Source: Gammaproteobacteria bacterium (GTDB taxonomy: Bacteria; Pseudomonadota; Gammaproteobacteria; Steroidobacterales; Steroidobacteraceae). From it: a stretch of 64,000 nt of DNA. Location of the stretch: NCBI GenBank assembly GCA_025355645.1, contig JANXZG010000025.1:1-64000 (forward strand), written 5' to 3'. Positions 26,427 to 35,993 of the stretch are shown one piece after another. Under the pieces are notes generated by a model that ran no database searches, had not been told where the DNA came from, and was given only the letters and a program-made list of their open reading frames with translations. Within the stretch, counting starts at the first letter, position 1; each line of letters begins with the position of its first letter. Made by a program: the position numbers and the translations under genes.

Positions 26427-27225
26427 CACCGCCAGTGTACTCCTCGATGCTGACGGGCCTGAATGCCGGCCTGCCAAATCGTCGTGTCGGCACGATGCCG
26501 ACTGGGTTCAGTCGATGCCGGTCGACTCCGCGGCACAGATAGGTCTTGAAATGCGGGTTGACCCCGAGATCGTTGCGGACGTCGGTACCCGAGTAGCGGA
26601 TGGCGAGGCCGGTGCGGCGCCGTGCGGATGGGTTGCCCGGCGAACCGTGAATCGCGCGGTCATCATGCAGCGAACAGTGCCCGGCCTTCAGGGCCAGGGA
26701 CACGGCGGTATCTTCACGAAAGCTGCCCCGTTCCGCCTCAAGCGTCAGCACCGAATCGGTCTGCCCGGAGCGCCGGTGACGGATCACGCCACCGTGGTGC
26801 GACCTGGGGATGATCTGCATCGCACCGTTGTCCTGATCGGCGTCAGTGAATGCGAGCCACACGGTGACCGAATGATGCGGAACCATAGGCCAGTAATAAG
26901 CATCCTGGTGCCAGCCGACGGTCTGTGCGCAGTGCGGTTCCTTGATGAAGAAATTACTAGCCCAGAGATAAAAAGCCGGCCCCAGGATTCCCTCGACCAG
27001 GTCGAGGATCCGCGGATTTTGGCAGATGTCGTACAACCAGCGGCTCTGCTCGTGCCACTCGCGTATATCTTTGCTGGTCTCGCCCGGCTTCAGCAGCTTC
27101 TGAAGCTCCACAAGGTCCAGGTTAAAGGCGCTGATCTCCGGCGCCGTGCAGACCGCCGGAAGATCGATCAGGTAGCCATTGGCCCGGAAAAACTCCTGCT
27201 GATTGGTGCTGAGCTGATGGGCCAT
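26416..27225 (-). CDS. Phytanoyl-CoA dioxygenase (PhyH) family protein
   Basis: A Fe(II)/2-oxoglutarate oxygenase of about 269 residues. The iron ligands are seen as the H-x-D in VGWHQDAYYW and the distal His in IHGSPGN, with an Arg-rich segment RRRTGLAIRYSG after it for 2-oxoglutarate binding. PhyH-like bacterial enzymes hydroxylate varied small molecules and lipids. The start is uncertain: ATG 27225 has a GGAGGG stretch almost touching it, while GTG 27246 lacks a site. It opens the 14-gene minus-strand run and is divergent from xylA. Confidence 0.85.
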   Translation of the reverse strand: MAHQLSTNQQEFFRANGYLIDLPAVCTAPEISAFNLDLVELQKLLKPGETSKDIREWHEQSRWLYDICQNPRILDLVEGILGPAFYLWASNFFIKEPHCAQTVGWHQDAYYWPMVPHHSVTVWLAFTDADQDNGAMQIIPRSHHGGVIRHRRSGQTDSVLTLEAERGSFREDTAVSLALKAGHCSLHDDRAIHGSPGNPSARRRTGLAIRYSGTDVRNDLGVNPHFKTYLCRGVDRHRLNPVGIVPTRRFGRPAFRPVSIEEYTGGDAS

Positions 27226-27318
27226 CCCTCCGATGATCGCATGCACTGAAAATCAAACGAAATATATTAAAAACCAGTGTCGGCGCGACGGTCGAGCACC
27301 TAGAATTAGCCGCGGCAA

Positions 27319-27328
27319 GTAGCGCTAC
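27319..27328. promoter_or_regulatory. Palindromic operator-like site before xylA (LacI-family type)
   Basis: The perfect 10-base palindrome gtagcgctac lies 18 bases before the xylA ATG, just after a possible -10 element tagaat at 27301-27306. A central CG flanked by symmetric A/G and C/T is typical of LacI-family sugar-repressor operators, including those described for xylose genes in Caulobacter. Its position would block xylA transcription. It may also influence the divergent PhyH-led operon. No regulator gene is present in the window. Confidence 0.5.
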
Positions 27329-27346
27329 CGGGCGCAGGAGCGGGGC

Positions 27347-28675
27347 ATGGCTAAAGAGCATTTCGGCGGCATTCCAAAGATCCTGTACGAGGGGCCCCAA
27401 AGCCGGCGTGCGCTCGCGTTCCGTCATTATGATCCGGCCCAAGTAATCGACGGGCGCACGCTCAGCGAGCATCTGCGCTTCTCGGTCGCGTTCTGGCACA
27501 GCTTTCGCGGCACCGGCACCGATGTCTTTGGCTCCGGGACGATATTTCGGCCCTGGGAGAGCGGCAACGATCCGCTGGCGGTGGCGCAGGCGCGCCTGGA
27601 TGCCGCGTTCGAATTCAACGTCAAAATGCAGGCGCCGTTCTGGTGCTTCCACGACCGGGACATCGCACCCGAGGGCAATACGCTGCGCGAGACGAATCGC
27701 CTGCTCGATATTCTGGTGGCACAGGCCAAGGCGCTGCAAAGAGATACCGGCGTGCGCCTGCTATGGGGCACCGCCAATCTGTTCTCGCATCCGCGTTATA
27801 TGTCCGGAGCGGCGACCAACCCGGATGCCGGCGTATTTGCACATGCGGCCGCCCAGGTCAAGAAGGCGCTCGAAGTCACGCTCGAGCTGGGCGGCGACAA
27901 CTACGTATTCTGGGGCGGCCGGGAAGGGTACGAGACCCTGTTGAATACTGACCTGAAGCGCGAACAGGCGCACCTCGCAGCCTTTTTGCACATGGCTGTC
28001 GAATACGCAGCCGAAATAGGATTTACAGGTCAGTTCCTGATCGAGCCGAAGCCGAAGGAGCCGACCAAGCACCAATACGATTTCGACGTGGCCGCCGGAA
28101 TCGCGTTCCTGCGCACCCACGGGCTCGACAAGTATTTCAAGTTCAACATAGAGACCAACCACGCGACCTTGGCGGGGCACACTTTCCAGCATGAAATCGA
28201 GACCGCGGCGGCGCATGGCTTGCTGGGCTCGGTCGACGCGAATACCGGCGATGCTCAGCTTGGCTGGGACACCGACCAGTTCAACACCGATGTGCGGGAG
28301 CTGACGGTCGCCATGATGTCGATCCTGCGGGCGGGCGGCTTGGGCCGCGGCGGCCTGAATTTCGATGCGAAGCTGCGGCGCCCATCGATCGACCCGGAGG
28401 ATCTGTTCCATGCGCATATTGGCGGGTTCGATGCCTATGCGCTCGCCTTCAAAATCGCGCGGCAGGTCGTCGCGGATGGCGTATTCGAAAAGTTCGTGGC
28501 GCAACGCTACGCGAGCTACGATAGCGGCGTGGGCCGCGATATTGCCGCGCGCCGGACCAGCTTCAGGGAGCTCGAGCAGGTCGCCCTGACCGCCGGTGAA
28601 CCCGTGCCGCGTTCCGGCAAGCAGGAATACCTTGAGAATCTTCTGATGCAATATGTGCATGGGGAGCGGCGCTGA
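27347..28675 (+). CDS. xylA: Xylose isomerase
   Basis: Class II xylose isomerase of 442 residues converting D-xylose to D-xylulose in the cytosol. The catalytic His102 and Asp105 lie in [10 protein letters not shown], and the metal-binding Glu and Lys lie in [15 protein letters not shown] near residues 230-245. An AGGAG site precedes the ATG. It is not next to xylB or a xylose transporter but is followed after 21 bases by prpD, suggesting partial co-transcription with the methylcitrate genes. Confidence 0.96.
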   Translation: MAKEHFGGIPKILYEGPQSRRALAFRHYDPAQVIDGRTLSEHLRFSVAFWHSFRGTGTDVFGSGTIFRPWESGNDPLAVAQARLDAAFEFNVKMQAPFWCFHDRDIAPEGNTLRETNRLLDILVAQAKALQRDTGVRLLWGTANLFSHPRYMSGAATNPDAGVFAHAAAQVKKALEVTLELGGDNYVFWGGREGYETLLNTDLKREQAHLAAFLHMAVEYAAEIGFTGQFLIEPKPKEPTKHQYDFDVAAGIAFLRTHGLDKYFKFNIETNHATLAGHTFQHEIETAAAHGLLGSVDANTGDAQLGWDTDQFNTDVRELTVAMMSILRAGGLGRGGLNFDAKLRRPSIDPEDLFHAHIGGFDAYALAFKIARQVVADGVFEKFVAQRYASYDSGVGRDIAARRTSFRELEQVALTAGEPVPRSGKQEYLENLLMQYVHGERR

Positions 28676-28696
28676 CCGGAATGTTAAGCTAACGGC

Positions 28697-30151
28697 ATGA
28701 GCCACTTCGCTACGACCCGCCCCAAGCCCGATCAGGTGCTGGTCGATATCGCCGACTACGTTTGCACAGCCTCGATCGACAGCGCGCTCGCCATCGAGAC
28801 GGCCCGCCACTGCCTGCTCGATACGCTTGGGTGCGGGCTCGAGGCGCTCGAATATCCGGCCTGCACGAAATTGCTGGGTCCGCTGGTGCCGGGCACGATC
28901 GTCCCGCGCGGCGCGCGGGTACCCGGGACGCGTTACGAGCTGGACCCGGTCCAGGCGGCTTTCAATATTGGCGCCATGATCCGCTGGCTTGATTTCAACG
29001 ACACCTGGCTCGCGGCCGAATGGGGGCATCCGTCGGACAACCTCGGCGCGATTCTGGCGGTTGCGGACTGGCTGGCGCGAAACGCGCCTGCCGCGGGCAA
29101 GAAAGCCCCGCTGATGCGCGACGTGCTGATCGCGATGATCAAGGCACACGAGATCCAGGGGGTCCTTGCACTTGAGAACAGCTTCAATCGCGTCGGCCTC
29201 GATCATGTGGTGCTGGTCAAGGTCGCATCGACCGCGGTGGTCGCTCGCATGCTGGGTTTGGATCGCGAGCAGGTCATCAATGCGCTGTCACTCGCCTGGG
29301 TCGACGGGCAGAGCCTGCGCACCTATCGGCATGCGCCAAACGCCGGTTCACGCAAGAGCTGGGCAGCGGGGGACGCGACCAGCCGCGCGGTGCGCCTCGC
29401 GCTGATCGCGCAGACCGGCGAGATGGGTTACCCGTCGGCGCTGAGTGCGAAAACCTGGGGATTTTACGATGTTTCTTTCAAGGGGCAGCCTTTCAAGATC
29501 TCCCGGCCGTATGGCTCCTATGTCATGGAAAACGTCCTGTTCAAGATCTCGTTTCCGGCCGAATTCCATGCCCAGACGGCAGTTGAGGCGGCCATCACGC
29601 TGCATGCGCAATTGCAGGCCACGGGACGGGATGCGGATGACATCGAACGGGTCTCGATCCGCACCCACGAGGCTTGCATCCGTATCATTGACAAGCAAGG
29701 GCCGCTCGCGAACCCCGCTGACCGGGATCATTGTATCCAGTACATGGTGGCGGTGCCCCTGTTGTTCGCACGCCTGACGGCAGCGGATTACGAAGATGGC
29801 ATCGCCGGCGATCCGCGCATTGACGCGCTACGCGCGCGGATCCACTGCATCGAGGATCCGGCCTTTACCCGCGATTACCTGGATCCGCAAAAACGGTCCA
29901 TCGCCAACGCGCTGACCGTCACATTCAAGGATGGCAGCAAATTGCCGGAGATCGTCGTCGAATATCCGATCGGGCACCGGCGCCGGCGCGCCGATGGGAT
30001 CCCGCTGTTGCTGGCCAAGTTCCGCACCAACCTCGCGCGGCGCTATCCGGTGGCCCAGCAACAGACTATTTTGGCCGCATCGCTCGATGGCGATCGGCTC
30101 GCATCGATGCCGGTCAGCGATTACGTCGACTTATATGCGGGGGATGTATGA
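28697..30151 (+). CDS. prpD: 2-methylcitrate dehydratase (MmgE/PrpD family)
   Basis: A 484-residue iron-sulfur-independent methylcitrate dehydratase. The order is the all-helical MmgE/PrpD N-terminal domain with [29 protein letters not shown] (about 95-115) and [14 protein letters not shown], then the C-terminal alpha/beta domain. It dehydrates 2-methylcitrate in propionyl-CoA breakdown. The 3' end overlaps prpB by 4 bases. The alternative acnD/prpF pair is absent, consistent with PrpD carrying this step. Confidence 0.94.
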   Translation: MSHFATTRPKPDQVLVDIADYVCTASIDSALAIETARHCLLDTLGCGLEALEYPACTKLLGPLVPGTIVPRGARVPGTRYELDPVQAAFNIGAMIRWLDFNDTWLAAEWGHPSDNLGAILAVADWLARNAPAAGKKAPLMRDVLIAMIKAHEIQGVLALENSFNRVGLDHVVLVKVASTAVVARMLGLDREQVINALSLAWVDGQSLRTYRHAPNAGSRKSWAAGDATSRAVRLALIAQTGEMGYPSALSAKTWGFYDVSFKGQPFKISRPYGSYVMENVLFKISFPAEFHAQTAVEAAITLHAQLQATGRDADDIERVSIRTHEACIRIIDKQGPLANPADRDHCIQYMVAVPLLFARLTAADYEDGIAGDPRIDALRARIHCIEDPAFTRDYLDPQKRSIANALTVTFKDGSKLPEIVVEYPIGHRRRRADGIPLLLAKFRTNLARRYPVAQQQTILAASLDGDRLASMPVSDYVDLYAGDV

Positions 30152-31047
30152 CCTACCTGGTAGCTGAAGGCTTGCCGACCGTGCCTGGTGGTGAGCGCTT
30201 TGCTGCGTTGCTGCGCCGCCCGTCGATCCTGCAGATTCCCGGCGCCCACAATGGACTTGCAGGCCTGCAGGCAAAGGCACATGGATTCGAAGCGTTGTAC
30301 CTGTCGGGCGCAGCAATGACAGCGTCAATGGGGATTCCCGATCTTGGCATGATCACCGTCGACGAAGTGTGCTTTTTCATACGCCAGCTCGTGCGGGCAA
30401 GCGCGCTTCCGGTGCTGGTGGACGGCGATACCGGCTACGGCGAAGCACTGAATGTCATGCACATGGTGCGCTCGTTCGAGGATGCCGGCGCCGCCGCCGT
30501 GCACATCGAAGACCAACTGCTCCCGAAAAAATGTGGCCACCTGAATGACAAGCGCCTGGCTAGTCCGGAGGAGATGGCGGCGAAGATCGCTGCGGCCGTG
30601 CGCGCGCGGCGCCACCTGTACATCATTGCGCGTACCGATGCCGCGGCCACGGAGGGATTGGACGGGGCGGTGGCACGGGCGAATCTTTATCTGAAGGCCG
30701 GCGCCGATGCGATTTTTCCCGAGGCACTGACGACGGCGGACAATTTCCGCGAGTTTGCCCGTCGCGTGCAGGCTCCGTTGCTCGCCAACATGACGGAGTT
30801 TGGTCGTACGCCCTATTTCACGGCGCGCGAATTCGAAGCGATGGGCTACCGCATGGTCATCTGGCCGGTCAGTTCGCTGCGCATGGCCGCCGGGGCGCAG
30901 GAGCGGCTCTACGAAGCCTTGCGGCGAGACGGCGTAGTCAGCGCCGTGCTCGATCAGATGCTGACCCGGCAGAAATTATACGAGAGTATCGGCTACGCCG
31001 ATTACGAGGCACTTGATGCCGCCATCGTGAAAACCGTCATTCCATAA
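30148..31047 (+). CDS. prpB: 2-methylisocitrate lyase
   Basis: An isocitrate-lyase superfamily TIM barrel of 299 residues, cleaving 2-methylisocitrate to pyruvate and succinate. The catalytic KKCGH motif is at residues 127-131 (with Cys129), preceded by the metal-binding [10 protein letters not shown] (91-100). The overlap with prpD (ATGTATGA region) suggests coupled translation. The length is typical for PrpB. Confidence 0.96.
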   Translation: MTYLVAEGLPTVPGGERFAALLRRPSILQIPGAHNGLAGLQAKAHGFEALYLSGAAMTASMGIPDLGMITVDEVCFFIRQLVRASALPVLVDGDTGYGEALNVMHMVRSFEDAGAAAVHIEDQLLPKKCGHLNDKRLASPEEMAAKIAAAVRARRHLYIIARTDAAATEGLDGAVARANLYLKAGADAIFPEALTTADNFREFARRVQAPLLANMTEFGRTPYFTAREFEAMGYRMVIWPVSSLRMAAGAQERLYEALRRDGVVSAVLDQMLTRQKLYESIGYADYEALDAAIVKTVIP

Positions 31048-31057
31048 GGAGCACAGA

Positions 31058-32218
31058 ATGACCGAGTCGACCGCCCCCGAAGCAGTCTTCAAGCCGAAGA
31101 AGTCCGTCGCACTATCCGGCGTCACCGCGGGCAATACCGCGTTGTGTACCGTCGGCCGCAGCGGCAATGACCTGCATTACCGCGGCTATGACATCCTCGA
31201 TATCGCCAATACCTGTGAGTTCGAGGAAATTGCGCACCTGCTCGTGCATGAGAAGCTGCCAACCAGGGCGGAGCTGCGGGCGTACAAGGACAAGCTACGC
31301 AGCCTGCGCACACTATCGCCAGCGCTCGTCGCGGTGCTTGAGCAACTGCCCGCGCAGGCCCATCCAATGGATGTATTGCGCACCGGCGCCTCGGCGCTCG
31401 GGTGCCTGAATCCGGAAGCGGCGCAGCATCCGGTTGCGGGCGCGCGCGACATTGCGGACCGGTTGCTAGCGAGCTTGGGCTCGATGCTGTGTTACTGGCA
31501 TCATTTTGCCAATGGCGGCCGCCGCATAAACGTGAACACCGATGATGATTCCATTGGCGCGCATTTCCTGCATATGCTGCATGGACGCGCGCCGACCGCG
31601 CAGTGGATCCGCGCGATGCACACATCGCTGATCCTTTACGCGGAGCATGAGTTCAATGCCTCGACCTTCGCGGCACGGGTCATCGCTGGCACGGGCTCGG
31701 ACATGTATTCCTGCATCACGGGGGGCATTGGCGCGTTGCGCGGCCCCAAGCATGGTGGTGCGAACGAGTTCGCCTTCGAGATCCAGAACCGTTATCCCAA
31801 TGCCGATGAAGCTGAAGCTGATATCCGCCGGCGGGTGGTCGCGAAGGAGGTCATCATCGGATTTGGCCACCCGGTGTATACGATCTCCGATCCTCGCAAT
31901 CAGATCATTAAGGAAGTCGCGTGCGACCTCGTGCGCACCGGTGGCGATGACCGACTGTTCCTCGTCGCAGCGCGACTCGAGGCCGTCATGAAGGACGTCA
32001 AAAACATGTTTCCGAATTTGGACTGGTTTTCGGCGGTGTCCTACAGCGCGATGAACGTCCCGACTGCGATGTTCACGCCGCTATTTGTGATCGCGCGCAC
32101 CAGCGGCTGGGCCGCGCATGTGATCGAGCAGCGCATCGATGGCAAGATCATTCGCCCGAGTGCGAATTACACCGGCCCCGAGAACCTTGCGTTCGTGCCG
32201 CTCGGCGAGCGCCGCTGA
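31058..32218 (+). CDS. prpC: 2-methylcitrate synthase
   Basis: A citrate-synthase family enzyme of 386 residues condensing propionyl-CoA with oxaloacetate. Typical features are [27 protein letters not shown] at the N-terminus, the catalytic His in [22 protein letters not shown] and the C-terminal RPSANYTGP arginine region. It has an AAGGAG site and follows prpB by 10 bases. With prpD and prpB it completes the core methylcitrate cycle. No PrpR-type activator is visible nearby. Confidence 0.96.
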   Translation: MTESTAPEAVFKPKKSVALSGVTAGNTALCTVGRSGNDLHYRGYDILDIANTCEFEEIAHLLVHEKLPTRAELRAYKDKLRSLRTLSPALVAVLEQLPAQAHPMDVLRTGASALGCLNPEAAQHPVAGARDIADRLLASLGSMLCYWHHFANGGRRINVNTDDDSIGAHFLHMLHGRAPTAQWIRAMHTSLILYAEHEFNASTFAARVIAGTGSDMYSCITGGIGALRGPKHGGANEFAFEIQNRYPNADEAEADIRRRVVAKEVIIGFGHPVYTISDPRNQIIKEVACDLVRTGGDDRLFLVAARLEAVMKDVKNMFPNLDWFSAVSYSAMNVPTAMFTPLFVIARTSGWAAHVIEQRIDGKIIRPSANYTGPENLAFVPLGERR

Positions 32219-32221
32219 GCC

Positions 32222-34267
32222 TTATTGATTGTCCCGGGGCACGGTCGCCTGCCAGGATTTTTGGCGGATCTGCTTATGGTTTTCAAATAGCTCGCGCCTG
32301 ACGTCGATATAGAAATTCTGGGCGTCGCTGCGCGTGTCGATAATCGCGCGCCATTCCAATTCGCGCTCCTTGAGGCGCACTGTCGTCTGCGCCTCGCCAT
32401 GTACGGAACTGCTCTGCGGCTGCCGGTCGTCCGCGTGATACTGCATGAGCTCCTGCACCGCTTCCTGGCCCCAGGGGAAATCCGTCTTGGTGGCGCCGCG
32501 CCAGGTGACCGATGCCTGCTCGCGCGCGGGCTCACGGCTGACTTCCCACAGCAGTCCGGGAACATTGGAACTGATGATGAGCCCGGCAGCATCTTCCTCG
32601 CCGGTGTTTTTATTTGCTGCAGCTTCCGGCGTGGCAAACTTCGGGATTGGGAGGGGGCCCCGGTCCGGCACGACGGGAAGCTCGATGCGCGAGCCCTCGC
32701 CGCCGCCCAAACGCAGCGATGTCGTCATAGGGTAGGGCGTCGGCCACACCATGGGCCACATCGAATTGGAAATCGCCACATGCAGACGATGGCCGCGCGG
32801 GAAGACCCAGGAGGCCAGGTGCAAATCCAGACACAGAGCGTATTCACGGCCCGGCACCAGGGGCTGCGGTTCGCGCGCCGAGTCGCGCTGTGCGCCATTG
32901 ATGCCGGCGCCTGCGACGAGCGTCGTCGTCCCGTCCGGCGCAACGTCCGAGAGGCGCACGAACCAATCGGCAGCAGGCGCACTGGCCGATGCCATAAGGC
33001 ATGCGCGCGGGCGGCCGAGGATGGAAAGCGGCGCATCGAGCGGCAACGAATCGTAAACCAGGCTATAGGCATCGACCGAGCGCTGGTCGCCGTTGACATC
33101 ACCCCACCAGAAATCTGGCCCACCCGACTCGGTCGTGGCGGCCGGGTGATAGGCAAGTTCATGCTGGCCGGAAACGGCCTCGACTGCGCGCAGTGCATGA
33201 TCGGCGCCGAGGAACAGGGTCAGCAAGTGGCTTCCCTCGGGCGGCCATGAGCGCTCGGCCCGCCACTCGCCTGGTATCTCGCGCAGGTTCAGATCCGGCG
33301 CATACCAGTGGTTCATGTAGACCTCCAGCTTCGCATGTACAGGTGCGGCTTTTCCCCTGAGCCACTGGTTCCACCATTCCACGGCCTGATCGCGCCACTC
33401 AACTGCGGGCCCGGGTACCGCAGCGTCCGGTTCACTGTGATTCCAAGGTCCGAGTAGCGCGCGAATCGGCACCTTAACCTGTTGCAGCATGCGCGGAATG
33501 CTGTCCCTATACCCGTCGAGCATGCCGCCGATCAGGAACACCGGCACGCGGATCGAGCCCAGAGGACGTTCGGGCGAGTCCCAGAACGCACTGTCGCGCG
33601 CATGCTGCTTGTACGTGATGATCCACGGCGGCGTGTCAAAGCGTGCCGCAAGGCTCGCATCGTCGGTTGGAAAATCCGGCGCGCGAGTCATCGCGTTCGC
33701 CATGTCGACATTCAGCTCGTATTCGTCGACGTGCATCATGCCGTCGTTGAAGTGAGCCTGGTCGCTATACAGGTCCTCCGTCGCGCAGATCGCAATGACA
33801 GCCTTGAGTCCGCGCGGATTGCGCATGGCCAGCTGCAGGGAATTGAAGCCACCCCAGGAGATGCCGAACATGCCGACGCCACCATTTGACCAGCCTTGAT
33901 GGCTGAGCCAGGCGATGACCTCTTCCCCGTCCCGCTGCTCCTGCTCGGAGTACTCGCGTTCAATCAGGGTGCCCTCGCTGCGGCCTGTGCCGCGAATGTC
34001 AACCTGCGCCGTGACAAATCCCCGGCGGGCAAAATAATCGTGCACACCAAGATGGCTCAGGAACTCATCCTTGCGATACGGCAGGTATTCGAGGACAGCC
34101 GGGAATTTTTCGCCGCGGTGCTGGGCTGTGGGCATATGCAGGGTCGCCGACAGGCGAACGCCATCCGGCATCGAAATCCAGACCTCACGCGTTGTCACGT
34201 CGTACCCGGCCGCATCGGCAGTGCCCGCAAGGATCAGCGCAGCGAGGCATACGATCCATCTGTTCAT
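32222..34267 (-). CDS. Exported CocE/NonD family hydrolase (X-Pro dipeptidyl-peptidase-like)
   Basis: An alpha/beta-hydrolase of 681 residues with a Sec signal peptide (1-19, ending ADA). The catalytic Ser137 lies in FGISWGGF, with likely Asp251 in GGMLDGYRD and His277 in GPWNHSEP. The C-terminal half is the jelly-roll domain typical of X-Pro dipeptidyl-peptidase and cocaine esterase. It hydrolyses an ester or amide in the periplasm; the substrate is unknown. It converges on prpC with only 3 bases between the stops. Confidence 0.9.
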   Translation of the reverse strand: MNRWIVCLAALILAGTADAAGYDVTTREVWISMPDGVRLSATLHMPTAQHRGEKFPAVLEYLPYRKDEFLSHLGVHDYFARRGFVTAQVDIRGTGRSEGTLIEREYSEQEQRDGEEVIAWLSHQGWSNGGVGMFGISWGGFNSLQLAMRNPRGLKAVIAICATEDLYSDQAHFNDGMMHVDEYELNVDMANAMTRAPDFPTDDASLAARFDTPPWIITYKQHARDSAFWDSPERPLGSIRVPVFLIGGMLDGYRDSIPRMLQQVKVPIRALLGPWNHSEPDAAVPGPAVEWRDQAVEWWNQWLRGKAAPVHAKLEVYMNHWYAPDLNLREIPGEWRAERSWPPEGSHLLTLFLGADHALRAVEAVSGQHELAYHPAATTESGGPDFWWGDVNGDQRSVDAYSLVYDSLPLDAPLSILGRPRACLMASASAPAADWFVRLSDVAPDGTTTLVAGAGINGAQRDSAREPQPLVPGREYALCLDLHLASWVFPRGHRLHVAISNSMWPMVWPTPYPMTTSLRLGGGEGSRIELPVVPDRGPLPIPKFATPEAAANKNTGEEDAAGLIISSNVPGLLWEVSREPAREQASVTWRGATKTDFPWGQEAVQELMQYHADDRQPQSSSVHGEAQTTVRLKERELEWRAIIDTRSDAQNFYIDVRRELFENHKQIRQKSWQATVPRDNQ

Positions 34268-34334
34268 GGGAATGACAGTCTACGCCAGGCTACTATTTGG
34301 TACCCGGCGCTTCAAACCGCTACCATGCGCGTCC

Positions 34335-34889
34335 ATGGACAAACTTTTTATTTCCGCCGATGAACTACTGCGCGATTCGATGGAACTGGCTCGGCGCATC
34401 GTGCAAAGCGGTTTTCGGCCGACATTCCTGGTCGGCATGTGGCGTGGGGGCGCGCCGATCGGAATAGCGGTGCAGGAAGTACTGGAGTACCAGGGGATCC
34501 ACACCGACCATATCGCGATTCGCACCTCCTCTTATACCGGCATCGATGTGCAGGCCAAGTCCGTGCGCGTGCACGCGCTCGACTACCTTGTGTCACGCCT
34601 GACGGCGCAGGATCAGATGCTGCTGGTCGACGATGTCTTCGACTCGGGCCGCAGCTTGGAAGCGGTTATCGCGGAGCTAAGACGGCGTTGCCGCGCGAAT
34701 TTGCCGGAGAAGATTCGTATTGCCACGGTCTACTACAAGCCGAAGCGCAATCGCAGCGCACTGGCGCCTGATTACTGCATTCATGAAACGGACAGCTGGC
34801 TGGTATTTCCGCACGAAATCCAGGGCCTGAGCCGCGAAGAGATCCTCGCGCACAAGCCGGTCGGCGCGAATTTCTTCGCCCCGCCCTAG
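34335..34889 (+). CDS. Hypoxanthine/guanine phosphoribosyltransferase-like protein
   Basis: A type I phosphoribosyltransferase of 184 residues. The PRPP loop is LLVDDVFDSGRS (96-107), and the flexible-loop region RTSSYTGIDVQAKS precedes it. The N-terminal MWRGGAPIG resembles the pyrophosphate-binding loop of HPRT. I placed the start at the ATG after the short divergent spacer, where the family domain begins. It should salvage hypoxanthine or guanine, though some relatives are xanthine-specific. Its end overlaps a convergent methyltransferase by 4 bases. Confidence 0.87.
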   Translation: MDKLFISADELLRDSMELARRIVQSGFRPTFLVGMWRGGAPIGIAVQEVLEYQGIHTDHIAIRTSSYTGIDVQAKSVRVHALDYLVSRLTAQDQMLLVDDVFDSGRSLEAVIAELRRRCRANLPEKIRIATVYYKPKRNRSALAPDYCIHETDSWLVFPHEIQGLSREEILAHKPVGANFFAPP

Positions 34890-35932
34890 GCTCTTTGGCC
34901 GCGCCGGTTCGTGGTACGCCTGCCAGTCGCGCCGGGCGCGGCGCCGGCTAGACGGTCAAGCTCGCCGCGCAACTGCGCCGTTGCACCGCTTGAGATCGCG
35001 CCGAGGCGCGATTCAATTTCGGCAAGGTCGGGGCTCGCCCGGCGCACGTGCTGCAAAAGCGCCTCGCGCATCAGGCGCAGATGTTCAGGCGACGTACCGC
35101 AACAGCCCCCAATGATTCGCGCGCCAGCATCGAGTGCCATGCGGGCGTACTCGGCCATCAATTCCGGCGTTCCATTGAAACGAATTGCCCCATCGACGAA
35201 TTGCGGTATGCCGCAGTTCGCCTTGGCAACCAACACAGCGGACGGGCCCGCAGCCGTCGCAAGATTCACCATGCACGCGATGAGTTCAGAGGGGCCGATG
35301 CCGCAGTTGCTGCCGCAGGCCGCAAGCCCATGCTTATGGTGCAGGCCGGCGAGGTCTGCCGGGGCGATACCCATCATCGTGCGTCCGTTCGTATCGAAGC
35401 TTAAAGTGGCGACGATTGGCAGGCCCGTCGGTCGCGCGCCGGCAATGGCTGCCTCGGTTTCTTCGACCGACGACATGGTTTCAATCCACAGGATATCCGC
35501 GCCGCCTCGCGCGAGTGCCTCCGCCTGTTCCGCAAACGCTTCGCGCGCGGCATCAAGATTCAAGGGGCCGATGGGTTCCAGGATCTCACCGGTCGGACCC
35601 ATGCTGCCGCCCACCAGCACGGTGCGCCCGGCACGGTCAGCCTCGGCGCGGGCGATGCCTGCGGCCTTTTCATTCAATTCGCCAACGCGGTCTTCGGCCC
35701 GATGAAGCTTCAGTCGGTAACGCGTGCCGCCGAAGCTGTTGGTCAGGATGATATCGGCGCCAGCCTCTACGAAACTGCGATGCAGGTCCGCAATGCGATC
35801 GGCATGGTCGGCATTCCAAAACTCGGGCGCATCCCCGGATAGCAAGCCACGCTCGAATAAATTGCTGCCCGTGGCGCCATCGGCAAGCAGCCAGGGACGC
35901 AGCGCGAGCAGGGGGGTCAGCCGATCAGTCAT
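34886..35932 (-). CDS. Homocysteine S-methyltransferase family protein (BHMT-like)
   Basis: A zinc-dependent methyltransferase of about 348 residues. It begins with the typical LLADGATGSNLFERGL, and the zinc ligands are seen as Cys in ACGSNCGIGP and the CC pair in IIGGCCGTSPEH. It shares the TIM barrel of betaine- and S-methylmethionine-homocysteine methyltransferases and MetH. The methyl donor is not deducible. ATG 35932 is used; a TTG 9 bases upstream is also in frame. The C-terminal 45 residues are Arg/Gly-rich and poorly conserved. A second paralogue lies at 62193-63137. Confidence 0.88.
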   Translation of the reverse strand: MTDRLTPLLALRPWLLADGATGSNLFERGLLSGDAPEFWNADHADRIADLHRSFVEAGADIILTNSFGGTRYRLKLHRAEDRVGELNEKAAGIARAEADRAGRTVLVGGSMGPTGEILEPIGPLNLDAAREAFAEQAEALARGGADILWIETMSSVEETEAAIAGARPTGLPIVATLSFDTNGRTMMGIAPADLAGLHHKHGLAACGSNCGIGPSELIACMVNLATAAGPSAVLVAKANCGIPQFVDGAIRFNGTPELMAEYARMALDAGARIIGGCCGTSPEHLRLMREALLQHVRRASPDLAEIESRLGAISSGATAQLRGELDRLAGAAPGATGRRTTNRRGQRA

Positions 35933-35993
35933 AGCCCTCAATCATAGCCGAAAGAGTCAAAACTGAGAAAAACACCGCCCTGGGCCGCCAGTT

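Noticed and set aside
27761..29206. A 481-codon minus-strand frame opposite xylA and prpD
   Set aside because: It lies antisense to two confidently identified enzymes and shows no family motif.
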